Below the pieces are notes generated by a model. It saw only the letters and a program-made list of their open reading frames with translations, was not told the origin of the DNA and did no database searches. 64,000 bases of DNA from Sphingomonas jeddahensis. GTDB taxonomy: Bacteria; Pseudomonadota; Alphaproteobacteria; Sphingomonadales; Sphingomonadaceae. The stretch lies in NCBI RefSeq assembly GCF_001981525.1, contig NZ_MPSB01000013.1, positions 1 through 64,000 of the forward strand, read 5' to 3'. Shown in pieces: positions 7,836 to 18,636 of this stretch; the stretch's first letter is position 1, and every line of letters begins with the position of its first letter. Made by a program: the position numbers and the translations under genes.

Positions 7836-9521
7836 TCAGCGCCGCGCCTTCGCCTGCCACGCCTGGAACTGCTCCACCGCCACCGATCGCCTGAGCACCC
7901 GCGCCATCGGATCCACCACCACATGCGCCTCCGCCGGCACCGTCACCGCACCCCGGCCGCCCTCCATCGCCACCCACTCGATCCGATCGCCGATCTTCAC
8001 CTCGACCGGCATCGGAAAAGCCCCACCTGTGCGCCACTCCAGCCGCAGCACGTCGCCCTTGCGCATCTCAACCAGCTCGGGCAGCGCAGCGCGCCGCAGA
8101 TAGGCATCGAAGAACCAGCCGAGATCGCGCCCGGCCTCCTCCTTCACTATCTCCTGAAACTCCCGCGTCGAAGCGAACCGCGGCGCGAAATTCCCCGGCT
8201 TTGGATCGACGCGCCCGTAAACCAGCCGCCGAGTCGCCCGGAAGAACGCCTCATCCCCGATCAGCCACCGCAGCGTATGCAGCGTCCACGCGCCCTTGAA
8301 GTAGATGTCCCCCGCCGCGCCGCCTTTTGCCGGCTCGTACACCTCTTCCTCGGTCAGCAACTTGTCACGCACAACCGGCGCCGCATTGGTGATGCGATTG
8401 CGCTGCGCCTCCATCATCACCGCATAGCGCGCCTCGCCCTCGCGCCACTGGCCGTAGAGCGGCTGCATATATTGCGCGAATCCCTCATGCAGCCAGTAAT
8501 CGTCCCAGTTCGCCGCCGTCATCTGATTGGCGAACCATTCATGGCTGAACTCATGCTGGAACAGCCAGTCGAACCCCTCCGGCGCCTTGGCATAGCCATT
8601 GCCGTAGGCGTTGATGGTCTGGTGCTCCATGCCCATGTGCGGCGTCTCGACCACGCCTACTTTCTCGTCGGCGAACGGATAGGGGCCGATCACTTGCTCG
8701 AAGAAATCGAGCGTTGGCGCGAACTCGTCGAACAAGGCCCGCGCCTCCGCTGCCTTGCCCGGCAGATGCCAGTAATGAAGCGGGATCTCATTGCCGTAGC
8801 GGCTGCGATAGGTGCCGCGTATCTCGTCATACGGCCCCACCGCCAGCGCGATCGCATAGGTGTTTGGCTGACGCGCCCGCCAGTTCCATCGCGTCCGGCC
8901 ATCTGGCAGCGTCTCTACGCCAAGCAGCCGCCCATTCGACGGCGCCTTCAGCCCCGCCGGCACGGTAATGTGGAGATCCACCGATGCGGGCTCGCCCGCC
9001 GGGAAGTCGAGGCACGGCCACAACAGGTCGCAGCCATAGCCCTGCGTGGTGGTCGCCATCCAGGGCTTGCCCTCCGCAGTCGCGGACCAGACGATGCCAT
9101 CGTCCCACGGCGCGTTGACCGCCACGTGCGGCGTCCCGCCATAAGTGATCCGCGCCCGCACCTTGTCCCCGGCGGCGAGCGGGCGAGGGAGGGCAATCGT
9201 CAACTGCCCCTCGGGGTTGGACCAGCCGCTCTTCGGCAACGCCGCGCCATCGATCGCGATGGCGGACACCGGCAGATTGCGATCGAGATCGATCACCAGC
9301 CGCGTCAGCGGCGCCCGCGCCGTGAACGACAGCGTCGCATCGCCCCGGATTCGCCGGTGCTTGGGCAGAACCTCGAACGACAGGTCGGCATGGTCGAACG
9401 TCACCGCCGTCTGCTCCGCCGGGCGCGGCCCGCCCGAAATCTGCGTTCGGGCGGTAAGCGGCGGTTCGCCTTTGTCGGGAAGCGGCCCGGCGGCGGCGAG
9501 CAACAGGAGAAACGGGATCAT
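7836..9521 (-). CDS. M1 family metallopeptidase (aminopeptidase N-like), exported
   Basis: 561-residue zinc metallopeptidase. The gluzincin site HEFSH is at residues 323-327 with the third ligand Glu in WLHEGFAQY about 19 residues on; a GMEHQT segment replaces the classical GAMEN exopeptidase motif about 30 residues before it. The N-terminus MIPFLLLLAAAGPLP looks like a short signal peptide, so it probably works in the periplasm. The domain order (N-terminal beta domain, then catalytic domain) fits short M1 peptidases of about 550-600 residues that lack the C-terminal helical domain of PepN. It is divergent from lon and convergent with the XrtA operon. The substrate is unknown. Confidence 0.9.
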   Translation of the reverse strand: MIPFLLLLAAAGPLPDKGEPPLTARTQISGGPRPAEQTAVTFDHADLSFEVLPKHRRIRGDATLSFTARAPLTRLVIDLDRNLPVSAIAIDGAALPKSGWSNPEGQLTIALPRPLAAGDKVRARITYGGTPHVAVNAPWDDGIVWSATAEGKPWMATTTQGYGCDLLWPCLDFPAGEPASVDLHITVPAGLKAPSNGRLLGVETLPDGRTRWNWRARQPNTYAIALAVGPYDEIRGTYRSRYGNEIPLHYWHLPGKAAEARALFDEFAPTLDFFEQVIGPYPFADEKVGVVETPHMGMEHQTINAYGNGYAKAPEGFDWLFQHEFSHEWFANQMTAANWDDYWLHEGFAQYMQPLYGQWREGEARYAVMMEAQRNRITNAAPVVRDKLLTEEEVYEPAKGGAAGDIYFKGAWTLHTLRWLIGDEAFFRATRRLVYGRVDPKPGNFAPRFASTREFQEIVKEEAGRDLGWFFDAYLRRAALPELVEMRKGDVLRLEWRTGGAFPMPVEVKIGDRIEWVAMEGGRGAVTVPAEAHVVVDPMARVLRRSVAVEQFQAWQAKARR

Positions 9522-9574
9522 GCGTGGCTAGAATGCCGAAACACAGCGGTTCGCTCCCTCACGCGCGGCGATGA

Positions 9575-9602
9575 TTGATGGACAAGCCTGCGACCCCATA
9601 TA
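9575..9602 (+). promoter_or_regulatory. Heat-shock (RpoH) type promoter of lon
   Basis: TTGATG at 9575-9580, a 13-base spacer, then CCCCATATA at 9594-9602. The alphaproteobacterial sigma-32 consensus is CTTGAA, 13-14 bases, CCCCATNTA, so the -10 matches fully and the -35 in part. The element is 41 bases upstream of the lon ATG, and lon is a classical RpoH target. Confidence 0.65.
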
Positions 9603-9643
9603 GATTGGGTAAGCCGCCTGTTCGAAGCGGCGCCGGAGTTTGC

Positions 9644-12040
<2,397 letters not shown>

Positions 12041-12072
12041 TCCGATATCGCGGGTCATTGTAAGAAAAGCGC

Positions 12073-12110
12073 AACCACGGCGGTTCATCGCAGCCGCCGT
12101 GGTTTCGTTT
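12073..12110 (+). terminator. Rho-independent terminator of lon
   Basis: A perfect 11-base stem, 12073-12083 with 12094-12104, closes a 10-base loop and is followed by TTCGTTT. It begins 33 bases after the lon stop. Confidence 0.75.
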
Positions 12111-12138
12111 GACAGGGGCGGGACCACGCGCCTTACTG
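12109..12138 (+). promoter_or_regulatory. Candidate promoter of the HU gene
   Basis: A consensus TTGACA at 12109-12114 sits just after the lon terminator; 18 bases downstream is TTACTG, a weak -10 match. The distance to the HU start (about 65 bases) is reasonable. The -35 is strong, the -10 doubtful. Confidence 0.35.
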
Positions 12139-12205
12139 GTTTGATCGGCCCTTCGCGGCCGAATCCACATTTCTTTATACCGCACAGGGTAACGGGGGTC
12201 GGTGC

Positions 12206-12478
12206 ATGAATAAGCAGGAGTTGATCGCGACGGTCGCGAATGTGTCCGGGCTCGCCAAGGGCGATGCCGTCCGGGCCGTCGAGGCCGTCTTCGATACGAT
12301 CACTGCACAGCTCAAGAAGGGCGACGAAGTGCGCCTCGTCGGCTTTGGCACGTTCGCCGTGACGAAGCGCAAGGCGTCGACCGGTCGCAACCCGCGCACC
12401 GGCGAGCCGATGACGATCAAGGCGTCGAGCCAGCCCAAGTTCAAGGCCGGCAAGGTGCTGAAGGATTCGCTGAACTGA
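12206..12478 (+). CDS. hup: DNA-binding protein HU
   Basis: 90-residue nucleoid protein of the HU/IHF family, standard length. The N-terminal MNKQELIATVA helix, GFGTFAV at residues 46-52 and the DNA-contacting arm RNPRTGEP near 61-68 with its intercalating Pro are all present. The arm sequence and downstream position to lon fit HU (HupB type) rather than IHF alpha or beta. It bends and compacts DNA as a dimer. Its own transcription unit seems likely, given the terminator upstream and the tRNA gene following after 63 bases. Confidence 0.96.
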   Translation: MNKQELIATVANVSGLAKGDAVRAVEAVFDTITAQLKKGDEVRLVGFGTFAVTKRKASTGRNPRTGEPMTIKASSQPKFKAGKVLKDSLN

Positions 12479-12541
12479 TTTGATAATGCGGGCTGGACAG
12501 GCGGCGAAACGCCTCCTAAAGGCCCGCTTCCGGTTTCAACC

Positions 12542-12616
12542 GGGCGCGTAGCTCAGCGGTAGAGCACACCCTTCACACGGGTGGGGTCACAGGTTCAATC
12601 CCTGTCGCGCCCACCA
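12542..12616 (+). tRNA. tRNA-Val (anticodon CAC)
   Basis: 75 bases including an encoded CCA. The acceptor arms GGGCGCG and CGCGCCC pair fully; the D arm is GCTC/GAGC, the anticodon stem CACCC/GGGTG has loop TTCACAC with anticodon CAC, and the T arm is ACAGG TTCAATC CCTGT. It reads GTG codons. A hairpin terminator follows within 10 bases. Confidence 0.97.
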
Positions 12617-12621
12617 TATTC

Positions 12622-12655
12622 AGCCCCGTTGGTCGCACGACCGGCGGGGCTTTTT
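12622..12655 (+). terminator. Rho-independent terminator after tRNA-Val
   Basis: AGCCCCG at 12622-12628 pairs with CGGGGCT at 12645-12651, with extra pairing inside (GGTCG/CGACC-like), followed by a T5 run. Confidence 0.8.
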
Positions 12656-12680
12656 GGTTCGCGGTCTGGATTTTAACCCC

Positions 12681-12766
12681 GTCATCCCGGACTTGATCCG
12701 GGATCCAGCTTCTTCTTGTCGCACCCGCGCAAAGGCAGCGGGACCCCGGGTCGAGCCCGGGGTGAC
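12681..12766. repeat. Dispersed palindromic repeat, family A (copy 1)
   Basis: Two hairpins back to back: GTCATCCCGGACTTGATCC and a right arm ending GAGCCCGGGGTGAC, joined by a spacer with CTTCTTCTTG and GCAGCGGGAC. Full-length copies recur at 16480, 20181 and 50902, and single hairpins at 30186 and 45775. It fills most of the gap between tRNA-Val and the next gene. Ends are GTCAY...RTGAC in all copies. Confidence 0.85.
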
Positions 12767-12854
12767 GGAGCGTCGGAGGGTCAATCAGCGGAGAATGAGC
12801 AACCGAAAGAGCGGCGCCGCAGCCGACTTACAAAACGTGCAGCACCGAGCCCCC

Positions 12855-13469
12855 TCAGTCCTTCCAGCACCAGTAAAGCTGCGCCGGCGGCACGTTCCAC
12901 CATTCCATGTCATGGTCGATCCGCGCGAAGTGCGGCGCCAGGAAGTCGCGCACCTTGGGACTGAACTGATAGACAAGGAAGGCGCCGCCCGGCCGGATCA
13001 CGCGCTGCGTCGCCGCCGCGATCGCCGGGCCTACGCCCGCCGGCAGGGTGGAGAAGGGCAGGCCTGACAGGACGAAGTCCGCCGCCGAATGCCCGCGCTC
13101 CGCGACGATCGCCTCGACCTCGGCGGCCGAGCCATGAACCGCCTCGAACCGCGAATCGACGATCGTGTGGTTCAGATAGCGGATGAAATCGGGATTGGTG
13201 TCGATCGCGATCAGTGTCGCGTCGGGCGCCATTCGCTCCAGGATCGGACGGCAGAAGGTGCCGACCCCGGGGCCGTACTCCACGAACACCTTGCAGTTCG
13301 CCCAGTCGACCGGACCCAGCATCTTGTCGATCAGCTTGCCCGAAGACGGGATCACCGATCCCACCATCACGGGGTGCTTCAAGAAGCCGGAGAAGAACAT
13401 CTGCCACGGCTTCGGAACGCCGGCATTATCGGTTCGGGCGCGGCGCACCGCACTGGTGAAGCTGGGCAT
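12855..13469 (-). CDS. Class I SAM-dependent methyltransferase, phospholipid methyltransferase-like
   Basis: 204-residue Rossmann-fold methyltransferase. The SAM motif I VEYGPGVGTF is near residues 63-72, the acidic ribose-binding residue follows in LIAIDTN, and VLSGLPFSTL carries motif IV. The order GFLKHPVMVGSVIPSSG before motif I is typical of the COG3963 phospholipid N-methyltransferase-like group, so the substrate may be phosphatidylethanolamine; rRNA dimethylase-like relatives are the other option. No signal or membrane segment is evident. It diverges from the MFS transporter gene, with family A repeat on its 3' side. Confidence 0.75.
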   Translation of the reverse strand: MPSFTSAVRRARTDNAGVPKPWQMFFSGFLKHPVMVGSVIPSSGKLIDKMLGPVDWANCKVFVEYGPGVGTFCRPILERMAPDATLIAIDTNPDFIRYLNHTIVDSRFEAVHGSAAEVEAIVAERGHSAADFVLSGLPFSTLPAGVGPAIAAATQRVIRPGGAFLVYQFSPKVRDFLAPHFARIDHDMEWWNVPPAQLYWCWKD

Positions 13470-13666
13470 GGAGGAAAACGGTCTCCCCGGAAGAACTACA
13501 ATGGTGCCGAACGCGGCACGGGCAAGAGGGTTGCCATAGCGGGGTTGCGCCGCGCCCCCAAGCGCCTAATCAAGCCTTTGCGGGTGAACCGGAACAGGAG
13601 GGCGGCATCGCAATAACCGCGCGGCGCAAGCGGAAAGGGCCTTCGTTCGACCGGCGCTTTGCACTG

Positions 13667-14956
13667 ATGTTCATGGTGATGCTGACGATCGCGGCGGGGA
13701 ACACCGCGCTGCAATCGGTGCTGCCCGCGCTCGGCCGCTCGCTCGGCGTGGCGGACAGTGCGGTGGCGGCGGCGTTTTCCGTCTCGGCCTTGCTGTGGGT
13801 GATCGCCGCGCCGTTCTGGGCCAATCGGTCGGATCGGCACGGGCGCCGGCTGATGATCCTGTTCGGCATGGGCGGCTTCTGCGTCAGCCTGCTGACCTGC
13901 GGGATCTTTCTCGCCGCCGGCATCAACGGCTGGATCGGCGGCACGGCCGCGTTCGTGCTCTTCATCATGGGGCGCCTGATTTACGGCACCTTCGGCTCAG
14001 CGGCGCCGCCTGCGGTACAGGCGATGGTCGCCGGCAACACTACGCGGGAGGAGCGCACCCGCGCGCTGACTTTGCTGGCGAGCGCCTTTGGCCTCGGCAC
14101 GATCCTCGGCCCGGCGATCGCGCCTTATCTGATCCTCGGTCATCTCGGCACGATCGAGATCGGCCTCTCCGGCCCAGCCTTCGTGTTCGCGCTGTTCGGC
14201 ATTGCGATGTTCGTTACCGTGCGCGCGATGCTGCCCGATGATCGCGGGCTGGCGTCGGAAACGCGTGGCGCCGCCAACGCTTACCCCTCGATCGGCGGTC
14301 AAGCGAGCGGGGCCAGCGTTCGCGCGGCCACCGAGCCGAAGGGCGGCATGGGCGTCAGCTATTTCGACCGCCGCATCCGTGCCTGGATGATCGCCGGGCT
14401 CGTCATGGGCCATGCACAGGCGATGACCGGCCAGGCGATCGGGTTTCTGGTTATCGACCGGCTCAACGTGCCCCCCGCCCAGGCGCTGGAGCCGACCGGC
14501 ATCGTGCTGATGATGGGTGCGGGCGCCGCGCTGCTGGTGCAATGGGGAATCATCCCGACGCTGAACCTCGCGCCGCGTGCGCTGGTGTTGGTGGGCCTGG
14601 TGCTCGCCGCGATCGGCACTGCGCTCACGGGCATGGCCACCTCGCTCTACGGTATTGCCACCGCTTATGCGCTCGCCAGCCTCGGCTTCGGCTTCACGCG
14701 CCCCGGCTTCACCGCCGGGTCCAGCCTCGCAGTCGGCCCGGCACAGCAAGGCTCGGTCGCCGGCAAGGTGACCAGCGTCAACGGCGCCAGCTTCGTGCTC
14801 GGTCCGTCGATCGGCGTCGGCCTCTACACGATCTGGCATTCGCTGCCGTATCTCGTTGCCGGCCTCGGCTGCGTCCTGCTGCTGGTCTATTGCTGGTTCA
14901 CCCTGCGGGAACCCGACGAACAGGAAGTCGCCGCCTTCGACGATCCGGTGGTCTAG
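13667..14956 (+). CDS. MFS transporter (start codon uncertain)
   Basis: 429-residue-plus major facilitator with about 12 hydrophobic helices and the loop 2-3 motif ANRSDRHGRRLM (GX3DRXGRR type) near residues 52-63. It resembles drug/proton antiporters of the DHA1 group, but the substrate is not predictable. From ATG 13667 the protein starts directly in helix 1, and the frame continues upstream with a basic stretch (RRRKGPSFDRRFAL). A perfect AGGAGG lies at 13596-13601, 5 bases before ATC 13607; no ATG, GTG or TTG fits it in frame. Translation from ATC 13607 (449 residues) is therefore possible. Confidence 0.88.
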   Translation: MFMVMLTIAAGNTALQSVLPALGRSLGVADSAVAAAFSVSALLWVIAAPFWANRSDRHGRRLMILFGMGGFCVSLLTCGIFLAAGINGWIGGTAAFVLFIMGRLIYGTFGSAAPPAVQAMVAGNTTREERTRALTLLASAFGLGTILGPAIAPYLILGHLGTIEIGLSGPAFVFALFGIAMFVTVRAMLPDDRGLASETRGAANAYPSIGGQASGASVRAATEPKGGMGVSYFDRRIRAWMIAGLVMGHAQAMTGQAIGFLVIDRLNVPPAQALEPTGIVLMMGAGAALLVQWGIIPTLNLAPRALVLVGLVLAAIGTALTGMATSLYGIATAYALASLGFGFTRPGFTAGSSLAVGPAQQGSVAGKVTSVNGASFVLGPSIGVGLYTIWHSLPYLVAGLGCVLLLVYCWFTLREPDEQEVAAFDDPVV

Positions 14957-15052
14957 CGATCTTTGTATCGTCTGGCGGGGAGGGGGTAGCCGGCCCGCCT
15001 GTCCTACATGACGGTGTTCGTGGCAGAGCGGTCCCCAGACAACGGGAGCAAT

Positions 15053-15102
15053 GCGAATGTTGAGACCAACCGTGCCAGCGCCTCAACTTCCTCAACATTC
15101 GC
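15053..15102. repeat. Perfect 12-base inverted repeat upstream of argG
   Basis: GCGAATGTTGAG at 15053-15064 and CTCAACATTCGC at 15091-15102, separated by 26 bases, about 135 bases before the argG start. It could form a leader hairpin or be a regulator site. The rest of 14957-15235 (279 bases) shows no convincing gene. Confidence 0.5.
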
Positions 15103-15235
15103 GCCAACAACGCCGCGATTTCCGTCACTTGCGGAACGTCGATTCGGCGGGACCGCCGTCACACCGGGGCGAATGGGCGGCGCGGCGTACGTCGACGGTT
15201 GATGGTTCGCGCGACTCGCAATACAGGCCCGCGCC

Positions 15236-16459
15236 ATGAGCGATACCGGCATCAAGCGCGTCGTCCTGGCCTATTCGGGCGGGCTCGACACCAGCGTCAT
15301 CCTGAAGTGGCTGCAGCAGACCTACAATTGCGAGGTCGTCACCTTCACCGCCGATCTCGGCCAGGGCGAGGAGCTGGAGCCCGCACGCCGCAAGGCCGAG
15401 CAGGCCGGCGTAAAGCCGGAACATATCTTCATCGACGATCTGCGCGAGGAGTTCGTCAAGGATTACGTCTTCCCGATGATGCGCGCCAACGCGATGTACG
15501 AGGGGCTGTACCTCCTCGGCACCTCGATCGCGCGCCCGCTGATCGCCAAGCGCCAGATCGAGATCGCGCGTCAGGTCGGCGCCGATGCCGTCAGCCACGG
15601 CGCCACCGGCAAGGGCAACGATCAGGTCCGGTTTGAGCTTGGCTATTACGCGCTCGCGCCCGACATCAAGGTGATCGCGCCGTGGCGTGAATGGGATCTC
15701 ACCAGCCGCACCCGCCTGATCGAGTTCGCCGAACAGAACCAGATCATGGTAACCAAGGACAAGCGCGGCGAATCGCCCTTCTCGACCGACGCGAACCTTC
15801 TGCACACCTCGTCCGAGGGCAAGGTGCTTGAGGATCCGTGGGAGGAAGTGCCCGATTACGTCTATTCGCGCACGGTAAACCCCGAGGATGCGCCGGACGC
15901 GCCCGAATATATCACGATCGATTTCGAGCGCGGCGACGGCGTGGCGCTCAACGGCGAGCATTGCTCCCCCGCGACCTTGCTGACCAAGCTCAACGAGCTC
16001 GGCCGCGCGCACGGCATCGGCCGGCTCGATCTGGTCGAGAACCGCTTCGTCGGCATGAAAAGCCGCGGCATGTACGAAACGCCCGGCGGCACGATCTACC
16101 ATCTCGCCCACCGCGGCATCGAGCAGTTGACGCTCGATCGCGGCGCCGCGCATCTCAAGGACGAACTGGCGATCCGTTACGCCGAGCTGGTGTACAACGG
16201 CTTCTGGTTCTCGCCCGAACGCGAAATGATCCAGGCGGCGGTTGACCACAGCCAGGCCAAAGTCTCTGGCACCGTGCGACTGAAGCTGTACAAGGGCAGC
16301 GTCCAGGTGGTCGGCCGCAAGTCGCCCAATTCGCTCTACAGCGAAAAGGTAGTAACCTTCGAGGATGACCAGGGCGCCTATGATCAGCGCGACGCCGAAG
16401 GCTTCATCAAGCTCAACGCGCTGCGCCTCCGCCTTCTCGGCCGCCGCGATCGGGGCTGA
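15236..16459 (+). CDS. argG: Argininosuccinate synthase
   Basis: 407-residue enzyme that joins citrulline and aspartate with ATP in arginine biosynthesis; length is normal for the type 1 family. The P-loop-like AYSGGLDTS is at residues 13-21, and [13 protein letters not shown] near 121-133 holds the conserved substrate-binding residues. The ATG start is preceded by CCCGCGCC with no strong ribosome site. It stands alone on +, with an inverted repeat upstream and a family A repeat downstream that may end transcription. Confidence 0.98.
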   Translation: MSDTGIKRVVLAYSGGLDTSVILKWLQQTYNCEVVTFTADLGQGEELEPARRKAEQAGVKPEHIFIDDLREEFVKDYVFPMMRANAMYEGLYLLGTSIARPLIAKRQIEIARQVGADAVSHGATGKGNDQVRFELGYYALAPDIKVIAPWREWDLTSRTRLIEFAEQNQIMVTKDKRGESPFSTDANLLHTSSEGKVLEDPWEEVPDYVYSRTVNPEDAPDAPEYITIDFERGDGVALNGEHCSPATLLTKLNELGRAHGIGRLDLVENRFVGMKSRGMYETPGGTIYHLAHRGIEQLTLDRGAAHLKDELAIRYAELVYNGFWFSPEREMIQAAVDHSQAKVSGTVRLKLYKGSVQVVGRKSPNSLYSEKVVTFEDDQGAYDQRDAEGFIKLNALRLRLLGRRDRG

Positions 16460-16479
16460 CCGGTCCTTAGGAACACCAC

Positions 16480-16565
16480 GTCATCCCGGCCTTGACCCGG
16501 AATCCCGCTTCTTCTTTCTGCCGAGCGGCGAAAGGCAGCGGGCCCCGGATCAAGTCCGGGGTGAC
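16480..16565. repeat. Dispersed palindromic repeat, family A (copy 2)
   Basis: Left hairpin GTCATCCCGGCCTTGACC, middle CGCTTCTTCTTTCTG, right end ATCAAGTCCGGGGTGAC. It starts 20 bases after the argG stop. The remainder up to 16703 holds no evident gene. Confidence 0.85.
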
Positions 16566-16703
16566 AGCAGTAATCAACGCCCCAATCCCACAACAGCACA
16601 CCTCGCACTGCACGATCGTTGCCCTTCAGGAACGATCCTGCTCCAATCGGCGTTCATCACCGGCTTGGGGCGGCATCACGCCTCGCGTACAAGGGAGATT
16701 GCG

Positions 16704-16964
16704 ATGAAGGGTGCAACATTCGGCGCGTTGCTGCTGGGCGCGACCGTGCTCACCGCCTGCGCCAACAACCGTGAGGAAGTGGTCGCCCCGGCACCGCCGA
16801 TGGGTCCGGGCGCACTGGCCGGCACCGTCGCCGCCGATCGCGACGGCGATGGCATGGTAGATGGCTATTATACGCCCGATGGCACCTATGTGCCCTTCCA
16901 GGCGCCGCCGTGCCCGACCCCGCCGCCGCCGCCGCCGCCCACCCCTCGCGGCGAACGAGGCTGA
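16704..16964 (+). CDS. Small lipoprotein with a DxDGDG calcium-loop-like motif
   Basis: 86 residues. A signal peptide ends in the lipobox LTAC, making Cys19 the lipidation site. The mature part has DRDGDGMVDGYY (about residues 47-58), which resembles an EF-hand or thrombospondin-3 calcium loop, then a polyproline tail (CPTPPPPPPPTP). The ATG has a good AGGGAG site. The stop is 2 bases before the TTG start of the L,D-transpeptidase gene, so the two are probably translated together and may cooperate at the cell wall. No named family recognised. Confidence 0.8.
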   Translation: MKGATFGALLLGATVLTACANNREEVVAPAPPMGPGALAGTVAADRDGDGMVDGYYTPDGTYVPFQAPPCPTPPPPPPPTPRGERG

Positions 16965-16966
16965 TC

Positions 16967-18544
16967 TTGCTGGCCGGTCAGGGTGCGCCGGTCCGGCGCG
17001 CAGGCCGGCTGGTGTCAGTTCTATTGCTCGCGTCTGCGGTCGTGCTTCCGGGTACGGCTGCGGCGCAATCCGACCCGCCAGCCGGCGCGTCGACCAATGC
17101 GGTTGCTCAGACAATCCGTAATCAGGTCGGCGGCCGGCTGAAGGATTTCTACCGCACGCGCGGCTATTGGCCGCTGTGGATCGTCGACGAGAAGCCGGGG
17201 CCGCAGGCGCGCGCGCTGATTGATGTGATTGAAACGGTCGGCGTCGATGGCCTCGATCCCGATCGCTATTCACCCGATCGCCTGCGCCGGTTGATTGACG
17301 AGGCCGAGGGCGGCAACTTGCGCGCGCTCGCCTATCTCGAAGTTGCGCTAAGCGGCACGCTTGCCGACCTGATCCGCGACATGCGCGATCCGCATATCGA
17401 CATCCGCTATCTCGAGAAGTCGCTCGAGCCTACGCGCGACAAGCCCGATGCGATCCTGCGCCGCGTGGCGCTCGCCAAGTCGATGCTCGATTATGTCCGC
17501 ACGCTCGGCTGGATGAGCCCCCTGTACATGCAACTGCGCGAAGCGTTGCTCATCGCCGATCCGGGCGTCAGCGGCACCGCCGACGTCGATGTTCCGGCGG
17601 GCCCATTGCTCAAGCCCGGCATGAGTGGCGAGCGCGTGATGCTGCTGCGCACCCGGCTCGGTCTGCCCGAGGGCGACCAATATGACGCGGCGCTCGCAAC
17701 CCGGGTCCGCCGCTTCCAGGCCTCACGCGGCTTGCCGGTTGACGGGATTGCAGGCGGCCAGACGATTGCGGCTCTCAACGGCGGCGCGGCCGCCAGCGGC
17801 GTCGATCGCCGCGACCTGTTGCGCCTCAATCTCGAACGCGCCCGCCTGCTGCCTGACGCTTGGACGCGCCACATCGTCGTCGATGCCGCTGGAGCACGGC
17901 TATGGTATTATGGCGGCGGCGCGGAGCAGGGAACCATGCGGGTTGTGGTCGGCACGCCTGAAACGCAGACGCCGATGATGGCGGGCATGGTCCGCTATGC
18001 AACCCTCAACCCCTATTGGAACGTGCCGGTCGACCTCGTCCGCAAGCGGATTGCGCCCAAGGTGCTCGCCGGCACCTCGCTGGAGCGGCAAGGCTATGAG
18101 GCACTGTCGGACTGGACCAACGAGGCCGAAGTGATCCGCTCCTCCGCGATCGATTGGCAGGGCGTGGCCGCCGGAACGGTCGAGCCGCGCGTGCGCGAAC
18201 TGCCCGGTCGGGGCAATTCGATGGGGTCAGTCAAGTTCATGTTCCCCAACGATCTCGGCATCTATCTCCACGACACGCCGCAGAAGAACCTCTTCGCCAG
18301 GCTCGACCGCCATTTTTCCAACGGCTGTGTCCGGCTGGAGGATGCCGGCCGCCTCGGCCGCTGGCTGTTCGGCAAGACGCTGAAGCCCGAAAGCTCGAAG
18401 CCGGAACAGCATATTCCGCTGATGGAGCCAGTGCCGGTGTATCTCATGTATTTCACCGCCAGCCCCGCCAATGAAGGCGTCCGCTACGTCGCTGACCCTT
18501 ATGGCCGCGACGCGCCCGCACTCCAACACCTCGCGAGCTCCTGA
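16967..18544 (+). CDS. L,D-transpeptidase of the YcbB/LdtD type
   Basis: About 525 residues. An export signal ends near AAAQ (about residue 35). A peptidoglycan-binding domain 1 segment follows in the middle (RRFQASRGLPVDGIAG), and the YkuD catalytic domain has His449 and the nucleophile Cys454 in HFSNGCVRLED. Such enzymes make 3-3 cross-links in peptidoglycan or attach proteins to it. The start is uncertain: TTG 16967 has GAGG upstream and sits just after the lipoprotein stop; GTG 17012 directly begins the hydrophobic signal. An open extension further upstream overlaps the lipoprotein and is unlikely. Confidence 0.9.
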   Translation: MLAGQGAPVRRAGRLVSVLLLASAVVLPGTAAAQSDPPAGASTNAVAQTIRNQVGGRLKDFYRTRGYWPLWIVDEKPGPQARALIDVIETVGVDGLDPDRYSPDRLRRLIDEAEGGNLRALAYLEVALSGTLADLIRDMRDPHIDIRYLEKSLEPTRDKPDAILRRVALAKSMLDYVRTLGWMSPLYMQLREALLIADPGVSGTADVDVPAGPLLKPGMSGERVMLLRTRLGLPEGDQYDAALATRVRRFQASRGLPVDGIAGGQTIAALNGGAAASGVDRRDLLRLNLERARLLPDAWTRHIVVDAAGARLWYYGGGAEQGTMRVVVGTPETQTPMMAGMVRYATLNPYWNVPVDLVRKRIAPKVLAGTSLERQGYEALSDWTNEAEVIRSSAIDWQGVAAGTVEPRVRELPGRGNSMGSVKFMFPNDLGIYLHDTPQKNLFARLDRHFSNGCVRLEDAGRLGRWLFGKTLKPESSKPEQHIPLMEPVPVYLMYFTASPANEGVRYVADPYGRDAPALQHLASS

Positions 18545-18636
18545 CCCCTCCCGTAAGCGAAGGGGAACTGATCCGTTAACTACACCTCAACCACCTTCGT
18601 TCATGCCGTGGACCCATGGATACGGGGCGGCTACGG

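Noticed and set aside
12654..13067. Frame of 137 codons after tRNA-Val
   Set aside because: It translates a family A repeat and then runs antisense to the methyltransferase gene.
15008..15202. Short frame of 64 codons upstream of argG
   Set aside because: No ribosome site, no motif, and overlaps the inverted repeat; two frames on the other strand are equally open.
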